Positions 7,241 through 11,680 of a stretch of DNA of 11,680 nt are shown here, piece after piece. Each line of letters starts with the position of its first letter. The stretch's first letter is position 1. The stretch is from Fusobacteriaceae bacterium UBA2433. GTDB taxonomy: Bacteria > Fusobacteriota > Fusobacteriia > Fusobacteriales > Fusobacteriaceae. A program made the translations under genes and the position numbers. The stretch is taken from assembly GCA_002342785.1 (NCBI GenBank), contig DDQV01000031.1, forward strand, positions 1 through 11,680, read 5' to 3'. A model generated the notes under the pieces. That model saw only the letters and a program-made list of their open reading frames with translations, searched no databases and was not told where the DNA came from.

Positions 7241-8101
7241 CTAAAATACTTTCCAACCTTTTAGTCTATCATTAATGACTTCACCTAAACCAATAAATTT
7301 TTTGTCGTTGTAGATCTTATATCTATCATTTGGTTTTTTACATATTACTGTATTTCCATTTAAAAATAATTTTAATTGTTTCTCATCTGTTATCTCTACT
7401 TTTTCAAAATCAAAACTGTCTTCTATACTCGTTACAAAAGAAAGATCATCTTTTTCCCCCATCTCTTGCATCTGTTCAATGGTAAATCCATCTTCTACTA
7501 TATATTCTCCTACCTTAGTTCTTCTAAGTCCATTCATATGAGCATAGGTTTTTAGTTCCTCACCCATATCAAATATAAGTGATCTTATATAAGTTCCCTT
7601 AGATACATCACAGTAAAGTTTTCCTGTTTGTGTATCTTCATCAAATTCCATTAATTCTAATTTTGAAATAGTTACGTCTCTACTTTTTCTTTCGATTACT
7701 ATTCCTTCACGGGCTAGTTCATAGAGTCTTTTTCCATCTACTTTTAATGCAGAATACATAGGAGGGACTTGTTTGATCTCACCTCTAAACTTTGATAATA
7801 TATTTTTTACATCTTCAAAGGTTACCTTTATATCACTCTTGTCTATAACTTCCCCCTCTGTATCATAGGTATCTGTTTTAGATCCTAAAACAAAGTCCGC
7901 TATATATGTTTTTTCCTTTGCTTCAATTACATTAGCTAGTTTTGTAGCTCTTCCAAGACAAATAACAAGAACCCCTGTTGCTAATGGATCTAAAGTTCCA
8001 GTATGTCCTATTTTTTTCATATTTAATATCTTTTTTAATTTTCTAATAACATCAAAAGAAGTATATCCTTTTGGTTTATCTACATTGATTAATCCGTTCA
8101 A
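7241..8101 (-). CDS. truB: tRNA pseudouridine(55) synthase TruB (TTG start)
   Basis: The enzyme isomerises U55 in the T-loop of tRNAs. With the TTG start at 8101 it has 286 residues and begins MNGLINVDKPKGYTSFDVIRKL, the usual TruB N-terminus. The catalytic loop is GHTGTLDPLATGVL with D38 as the nucleophile; other family blocks are GRATKLA, KTYIADFVLGSKTDTYDTEG, QVPPMYSALKVDGKRLYELAREG and GTYIRSLIFDMGE. A C-terminal PUA-like portion follows. An in-frame ATG at 8131 would add ten residues (MKINKIRWIK), but it has no ribosome binding site and lies at the predicted transcription start, whereas AAGGTGG sits 6 nt before the TTG. First gene of the truB-hisS cluster. Confidence 0.95.
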   Translation of the reverse strand: MNGLINVDKPKGYTSFDVIRKLKKILNMKKIGHTGTLDPLATGVLVICLGRATKLANVIEAKEKTYIADFVLGSKTDTYDTEGEVIDKSDIKVTFEDVKNILSKFRGEIKQVPPMYSALKVDGKRLYELAREGIVIERKSRDVTISKLELMEFDEDTQTGKLYCDVSKGTYIRSLIFDMGEELKTYAHMNGLRRTKVGEYIVEDGFTIEQMQEMGEKDDLSFVTSIEDSFDFEKVEITDEKQLKLFLNGNTVICKKPNDRYKIYNDKKFIGLGEVINDRLKGWKVF

Positions 8102-8107
8102 TTTTAT

Positions 8108-8114
8108 CCACCTT
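8108..8114 (-). promoter_or_regulatory. Ribosome binding site that fixes the TTG start of truB
   Basis: On the minus strand AAGGTGG lies 6 nt upstream of TTG (8101-8099). It is downstream of the ATG at 8131, so it cannot serve that codon. With the promoter position it decides the start. Confidence 0.75.
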
Positions 8115-8134
8115 ATTTTATTTATTTTCATAAC

Positions 8135-8163
8135 AGTATATCATATTTATTGGCCTTAAACAA
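8135..8163 (-). promoter_or_regulatory. Promoter of truB-hisS
   Basis: Minus strand: -35 TTGTTT (8163-8158), 17-bp spacer, -10 TATACT (8140-8135), with TGA just before the -10 (extended -10, TGATATACT). Transcription should start near 8128, about 27 nt before the TTG start codon. The box spacing and the -10 are the same as at the NAD operon promoter. Confidence 0.72.
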
Positions 8164-8243
8164 TGAGAGAAATCTTTTCTCGACCATCAAGATTATAGAT
8201 TTATAAAAATTAAATTTATCTTTTCTATACTTTATTTATTTTT

Positions 8244-8870
8244 TTATTTTAACTTTTTTATTTTAGAAAGATAATTATTTACATCATAGTATATTTCTAC
8301 TAATTGACTTCTTCCTAATTCAGATTCTATTGCAACGATCCCTAAACCTTTAGAAAAATAAAGATAGTACTCATCTTCATCTTTTCTATATCTTAATTTT
8401 ATTGTTTTTATTTTTTTTTCCATAAAATCTATCTTTTCATCTACAGATAAGATTTTATATGTAGACTTATCATCATTTATCCAAGAAACTCCTTTTTTTA
8501 TAGGGGTTCGAAGTAAAACTAAATTAGTATTAGATTTTTCATCTATATAGTTATCTTTTAATAAATTGGTTTCCCCTTCTGTGTATATTAATTTATAACT
8601 GTCTTTATCGACATGGTAGACAAGAACTCCTAGACTATTGATATCTATATTTTTTTTTTGATAAAATTCTCCATCGATCTTATCTATTACATCTATATGT
8701 TTAGCTTCATTAAATTCTCCGTCAAATACTTTGACCATAGGTTTGCTAGGCATATAGTCCTTAACATTTATTTGCTTTGGTTGTTTTGAATTTATCACAG
8801 TAAAGATTAAAAATGTTACAACTAATAAGATTATTATCCTTATATTTTTTTTCTCTAGTTTTTTCATCAT
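8244..8870 (-). CDS. Membrane-anchored protein of unknown function
   Basis: A 208-residue protein I cannot assign to a named family. Lysine-rich MMKKLEKKNIR is followed by one hydrophobic segment (about 12-27), so it is likely an inner-membrane-anchored protein with the rest outside the cytoplasm; there is no lipobox cysteine. The soluble part has LVLLRTPIKKGVSWI (117-131) and YYLYFSKGLGIVAIES (168-183). I recall the pattern 'P-x-G-x-W ... Y-x-x-G-x-G-x-V' from uncharacterised clostridial surface proteins, but have not searched it. GGGGGA (8877-8882) is 6 nt before the first ATG; a second ATG follows directly. It starts 20 nt after the nitroreductase gene and is probably co-transcribed with it. 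No clear terminator follows. Confidence 0.75.
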   Translation of the reverse strand: MMKKLEKKNIRIIILLVVTFLIFTVINSKQPKQINVKDYMPSKPMVKVFDGEFNEAKHIDVIDKIDGEFYQKKNIDINSLGVLVYHVDKDSYKLIYTEGETNLLKDNYIDEKSNTNLVLLRTPIKKGVSWINDDKSTYKILSVDEKIDFMEKKIKTIKLRYRKDEDEYYLYFSKGLGIVAIESELGRSQLVEIYYDVNNYLSKIKKLK

Positions 8871-8890
8871 AATCTATCCCCCATGTTTTA

Positions 8891-9454
8891 TTATTTTATC
8901 CTATTAAAACTTCCCTTTCTAGGTTGTGATTTTAATTTTTCCTTAGCTGGATATCCAAAAATCATTCCATGATGAAGTTTATAACCTTCTGGAATATTTA
9001 GTAATTTTATATATTCTTTATTTTTTTCATCACTACTTTCAAATAATTTATTTATAAATCCAATCCAACAACTTCCTATGCCAATACTTTCAGCTGCTAA
9101 TCCCATATTTTGACTTACAGCTCCTAGGTCATCGATAGGTGAGAATGCATCTTTACTATAGGAAAGTAAGATTAAAAGTGGAGCCTTATAGAATGCGTCG
9201 TAGTTATTGTTATTGGCCCATCCAAAGTAGAGGGGATCGTCGATATTTTTACATACTTTTTTTGTCTCTAAACTTATTTTATCCATGATCTCTTTATTTT
9301 CTATTATTGTAAGATGCCAAGGTTGTCTATTATGTCCACTAGGAGCCCACATCCCAGCTTCTACTATTTTACTTAATTCATTTTCTGTAATCATCTCTTT
9401 CTTATAAGAACGAGTAGTTCTTCTATTTTTAATTGTTTTTAAAACTTCATTCAT
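8891..9454 (-). CDS. Nitroreductase-family FMN oxidoreductase
   Basis: A 187-residue cytosolic flavoprotein of the nitroreductase superfamily, which usually reduces nitro compounds, quinones or flavins with NAD(P)H and FMN as a homodimer. FMN-contact segments are the N-terminal RRTTRSY (11-17) and APSGHNRQPWHLTII (37-51). The central AVSQNMGLAAESIGIGSCWIG (112-132) and C-terminal GMIFGYPAKEK are typical of the short subfamily. The physiological substrate cannot be told from sequence. The ATG has CGGAGG 6 nt upstream (9461-9466), and a good promoter lies at 9488-9517. The gene is followed after 20 nt by a membrane-anchored protein of unknown function. Confidence 0.92.
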   Translation of the reverse strand: MNEVLKTIKNRRTTRSYKKEMITENELSKIVEAGMWAPSGHNRQPWHLTIIENKEIMDKISLETKKVCKNIDDPLYFGWANNNNYDAFYKAPLLILLSYSKDAFSPIDDLGAVSQNMGLAAESIGIGSCWIGFINKLFESSDEKNKEYIKLLNIPEGYKLHHGMIFGYPAKEKLKSQPRKGSFNRIK

Positions 9455-9487
9455 TATTTTCCTCCGTTATTTCTTACAGTATATATT

Positions 9488-9517
9488 ATTATACTATAAC
9501 TCTTCTAAAAGTTTCAA
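9488..9517 (-). promoter_or_regulatory. Promoter of the nitroreductase gene
   Basis: Minus strand: TTGAAA (9517-9512), an 18-bp spacer and a perfect TATAAT (9493-9488). The -35 box lies inside the last codons of the upstream glycosidase-like gene. The start would be near 9481, giving a leader of about 27 nt. It implies that the nitroreductase and the following gene can be transcribed apart from the glycosidase-like gene. Confidence 0.62.
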
Positions 9518-10270
9518 CGATATAGTATCCCAATTTTTAGAAGTTAGATATATATACTCTAAATCATATTTTTTATATAGTTGTTTCAACTTTTTATTAT
9601 CTATATTTGTAGGAGTTGTATGAAGTAATATTCCCTTACTTCCTCGACTCAAATTTAGTTTATTTAGATAGTTATCAGGAGATACAAACTCATTATATGT
9701 ATTTTCAAAAACTATCATAATTATATTTTTTTTAAAAAATTTATAATAACTATTATCTATATATCCAGCGTTGGTGACTATTATTTGCTCTCCAATATAG
9801 TTATAATATCTAAGATATTTATCTATTAATTTTTCATAATTTTTACTATTACTTCCCATTCCTTCATCTAAAAATATTCCGTCTATTTTCCACTCCTTTT
9901 TCCAAAGATCTATATCCTCTCTAACTTTTTTTTCATCTCTATTTCCATAATCGGTAGATACGTAGCCAATAACTTTTCCTTTGTTATCTTGTATTTGTTT
10001 TATTTTTTTCTCTAATTTGTCAAAATAATATTCATTTTCTTTTCTACTTATAGGTCCATTATTTGGATTTACAATTGTTATTACCTTATTATTTTTTGAA
10101 AATTTAGTGATTTCGTCAAAATAAATATCAAATTTATCTCCTAAGGGTATATATGCCGGAATTATATAGGCATACTTTTTAGATCTTAGCTTTTTAGACC
10201 TTAGTTTAAATGATATTAATATTCCAACTATTAATATTATTATAATTATATTTATATTTATATTTTTCAT
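9494..10270 (-). CDS. Membrane-anchored spherulin-4/GH135-like glycosidase
   Basis: A 258-residue protein resembling the spherulin-4 family (GH135, TIM-barrel glycosidases; the fungal member Sph3 cleaves galactosaminogalactan). Visible family blocks are YIIPAYIP (34-41), VITIVNPNNGP (63-73), KVIGYVSTDYGNR (99-111) with the following VREDI, and KIDGIFLDEG (128-137). D135-E136 and E189 (VFEN) are the likely catalytic acidic residues, by analogy to Sph3. Residues 5-21 form a single hydrophobic helix with no cleavage site or lipobox, so the enzyme is probably tethered to the membrane with the barrel outside. A basic KLRSKKLRSKK tract follows the helix. GGGGG at 10276-10280 precedes the ATG by 5 nt. 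The family call is from motif memory. The substrate is unknown and could be an amino-sugar exopolysaccharide. Confidence 0.72.
   Translation of the reverse strand: MKNININIIIIILIVGILISFKLRSKKLRSKKYAYIIPAYIPLGDKFDIYFDEITKFSKNNKVITIVNPNNGPISRKENEYYFDKLEKKIKQIQDNKGKVIGYVSTDYGNRDEKKVREDIDLWKKEWKIDGIFLDEGMGSNSKNYEKLIDKYLRYYNYIGEQIIVTNAGYIDNSYYKFFKKNIIMIVFENTYNEFVSPDNYLNKLNLSRGSKGILLHTTPTNIDNKKLKQLYKKYDLEYIYLTSKNWDTISLKLLEEL
10175..10204. repeat. 15-bp in-frame tandem duplication in the glycosidase-like gene
   Basis: CTTTTTAGATCTTAG (10175-10189) is followed directly by CTTTTTAGACCTTAG (10190-10204), differing at one base. It encodes the doubled KLRSK peptide just after the membrane helix (residues 22-32). 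As an exact multiple of three it keeps the frame. Confidence 0.8.
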
Positions 10271-10325
10271 TTTTTCCCCCTGTGTTTTTTTGATAAAAAA
10301 AGTAATAAACCTCTTTATACTATAT

Positions 10326-10331
10326 ATTATA
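10326..10331 (-). promoter_or_regulatory. Possible -10 element for the glycosidase-like gene
   Basis: Minus strand TATAAT (10331-10326) lies about 55 nt upstream of the start codon. I find no matching -35 hexamer at 16-18 bp, and the surrounding TATACT/TATAAT-rich stretch (10316-10340) offers several alternatives, so the choice is weak. Confidence 0.3.
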
Positions 10332-10405
10332 CTCTATAATCTAACTAATATCTTTTTTTATCTTCTTTGAAATTATTTGACCTTTTGTCTTTAATATATA
10401 GTACC

Positions 10406-10434
10406 TTGTAATTACTTGTTATAAATGATAAAAT
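10406..10434 (+). promoter_or_regulatory. Promoter of ychF
   Basis: TTGTAA (10406-10411), a 17-bp spacer and TAAAAT (10429-10434) with TGA in front (extended -10). The start would be near 10441, giving a leader of about 100 nt that is almost all A/T with no clear structure. A second extended -10 (TGT-TATATT, 10457-10465) without a good -35 could shorten it. Nothing else is recognisable in the 274-bp divergent gap. Confidence 0.5.
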
Positions 10435-10544
10435 TAAGAGCAAAAAAACAATGTAATGTTATATTAAAGTATAAATAAACTTAATTTATTAAAAAAATTT
10501 ATAAAATTATAGTAATAAAAAGAATTTTAGGAGGCAAAGTAAAG

Positions 10545-11639
10545 ATGATTGGAATAGGAATCGTTGGACTACCAAATGTAGGTAAATCAACATTATTTAA
10601 TGCAATAACAAAGGCAGGAGCGGCAGAAGCAGCAAATTATCCTTTTTGTACCATAGAACCAAATGTAGGAATGGTAACTGTACCAGATAGTAGATTAGAG
10701 GAATTATCTAAGATAATAAATCCTCAAAGAGTTCAACATGCCACTGTAGAATTTACAGATATCGCTGGATTAGTAAAAGGTGCAGCTAGTGGAGAGGGAT
10801 TAGGAAATAAATTTTTAACAAACATAAAAAATACCCAAGCAATATGCCAAGTTGTAAGATGTTTTGAAGATGAAAATGTAATCCATGTAGATGGATCTGT
10901 AGATCCAATAAGAGATATTGAAGTAATAAATGCAGAACTTATCTTAGCAGATTTAGAATCTGTAGAGAGAGGTCTTGAAAAACAAGCTAAACTACTTAGA
11001 GCAAAAAATAAGGAAGCTATGGCATTGGTTCCTGTTTTAGAAAAATGTAAATTACATTTAGAAGATTCTAAATTATTAAATACTTTAAAGTTAACATTAG
11101 AAGAATTAGAAACTATAAAGGGATATCAATTATTAACAGTAAAACCTATGATGTTTGCTGCTAATGTAGCTGACAGTGATCTTGCTACAGGAAATGCATA
11201 TGTAGAGCAAGTAATTGAATATGTAAAAGATCTTAATGCAGAAGTTGTAATCGTATCAGCTCAAGTTGAATCTGAATTACAAGAGATGGAAGATGAAGAC
11301 AGAGAGATGTTTTTAGAAGAATTAGGAGTGACTGAGCCTGGATTAAATAGACTTATTCGTGGTGGATATAAATTATTAGGACTTCAAACTTATTTTACAG
11401 CAGGTGTAAAAGAAGTTAGAGCATGGACTATAAAAGTTGGAGATACTGCTCCTAAAGCTGCTGGAGAGATCCATACTGATTTCGAAAAAGGATTTATCAG
11501 AGCTAAAGTAGTAGCTTACGATGAATTTATTAAAAATAATGGATGGAAAGGTTCTCAAGAAGCAGGTTCTCTTAGACTAGAAGGAAAAGAGTATATTGTA
11601 AAAGATGGAGATCTAATGGAATTCTTATTTAATGTATAA
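10545..11639 (+). CDS. ychF: YchF/Ola1-family P-loop ATPase/GTPase
   Basis: A 364-residue cytosolic protein of the conserved YchF/Ola1 branch of the Obg-related NTPases. Members bind the ribosome and prefer ATP over GTP; roles in stress response and translation are reported. Visible are the Walker A motif GLPNVGKST (8-16), the family block NYPFCTIEPNVGMV (31-44), G3 DIAGLVKGAASGEGLGNKFL (72-91), a charged coiled-coil region at about 130-195, and the C-terminal TGS domain (about 280-364) with APKAAGEIHTDFEKGFIRA. The G4-equivalent motif reads NVAD (207-210) where the family normally has NxxE. Length is normal. AGGAGG (10529-10534) lies 10 nt before the ATG. It is a single gene with its own promoter and a terminator starting at the stop codon. 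Confidence 0.96.
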   Translation: MIGIGIVGLPNVGKSTLFNAITKAGAAEAANYPFCTIEPNVGMVTVPDSRLEELSKIINPQRVQHATVEFTDIAGLVKGAASGEGLGNKFLTNIKNTQAICQVVRCFEDENVIHVDGSVDPIRDIEVINAELILADLESVERGLEKQAKLLRAKNKEAMALVPVLEKCKLHLEDSKLLNTLKLTLEELETIKGYQLLTVKPMMFAANVADSDLATGNAYVEQVIEYVKDLNAEVVIVSAQVESELQEMEDEDREMFLEELGVTEPGLNRLIRGGYKLLGLQTYFTAGVKEVRAWTIKVGDTAPKAAGEIHTDFEKGFIRAKVVAYDEFIKNNGWKGSQEAGSLRLEGKEYIVKDGDLMEFLFNV

Positions 11640-11680
11640 AAAAAAAGACCTTTTGGTCTTTTTTTTTTATACATTAAATA
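11626..11680. terminator. ychF terminator within a long inverted repeat
   Basis: The core hairpin is GACC-TTTT-GGTC (11647-11658) flanked by A9 on the left and T10 on the right, a classic intrinsic terminator. The symmetry continues: TATTTAATGTAT before the A-run (11626-11637) is exactly complementary to ATACATTAAATA after the T-run (11669-11680). Arms of 25 and 26 nt therefore differ only by one base in the A/T run. The left arm includes the last ychF codons and stop. The repeat may continue past the window. Confidence 0.88.

Noticed and set aside
8167..8181. Hairpin GAGAAA-TCT-TTTCTC as terminator of the gene ending at 8244
   Set aside because: The stem is only 6 bp, and on the minus strand no T-run follows it. 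It also lies just upstream of the truB promoter.
10441..10544. Structured leader or small RNA before ychF
   Set aside because: The leader is almost pure A/T with no stable hairpin visible by eye; a second promoter could simply shorten it.
11376..11558. 60-codon minus-strand ORF inside ychF
   Set aside because: Antisense to the TGS domain; Ser/Phe-rich shadow composition.

Overview
The window is very AT-rich (intergenic stretches are nearly pure A/T). Its genes have good Shine-Dalgarno sites, ATG starts and several extended -10 promoters (TGnTATACT type). The gene content, an anaerobe-style NAD block with a NiaR regulator plus bacterial housekeeping genes, fits a low-GC anaerobe. I favour Fusobacteriota (Fusobacterium/Cetobacterium-like), with Clostridia as the alternative. 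This is inference: there is no rRNA here to settle it.

Left block (+ strand, about 155-3807): a complete de novo quinolinate-to-NaMN module under one promoter. The first ORF is a 701-residue fusion of quinolinate synthase (NadA) and L-aspartate oxidase (NadB). It overlaps nadC by ATGA, and a NiaR-type repressor gene follows. A perfect 10-bp palindrome just after the predicted transcription start is the likely NiaR operator, so the operon probably represses itself when niacin is available. An 18-bp hairpin closes the block and serves aspS from the other side.

Middle block (- strand, 8163 down to 3821): truB (tRNA pseudouridine-55 synthase), hisS and aspS, a translation cluster. truB most likely starts at a TTG codon, because the upstream ATG lies at the predicted transcription start. 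The 374-bp hisS-aspS gap carries a degenerate, partly inverted intergenic repeat built from ATTCGTG-like units.

Right block: on the - strand, a membrane-anchored glycosidase-like protein of the spherulin-4/GH135 type, then a nitroreductase with its own promoter, then a membrane-anchored protein of unknown function. Divergently, on the + strand, lies ychF, an Ola1/YchF P-loop NTPase. Its terminator is embedded in a much longer, nearly perfect inverted repeat that reaches back into the last ychF codons and runs to the window edge.

The most notable feature is the NadA-NadB fusion, which would place the enzymes making and consuming unstable iminoaspartate on one chain. The junction keeps what looks like a relic of two ATGA-coupled genes, so the fusion should be checked for a single-base error. 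I see no CRISPR array, tRNA, rRNA or intact mobile element.
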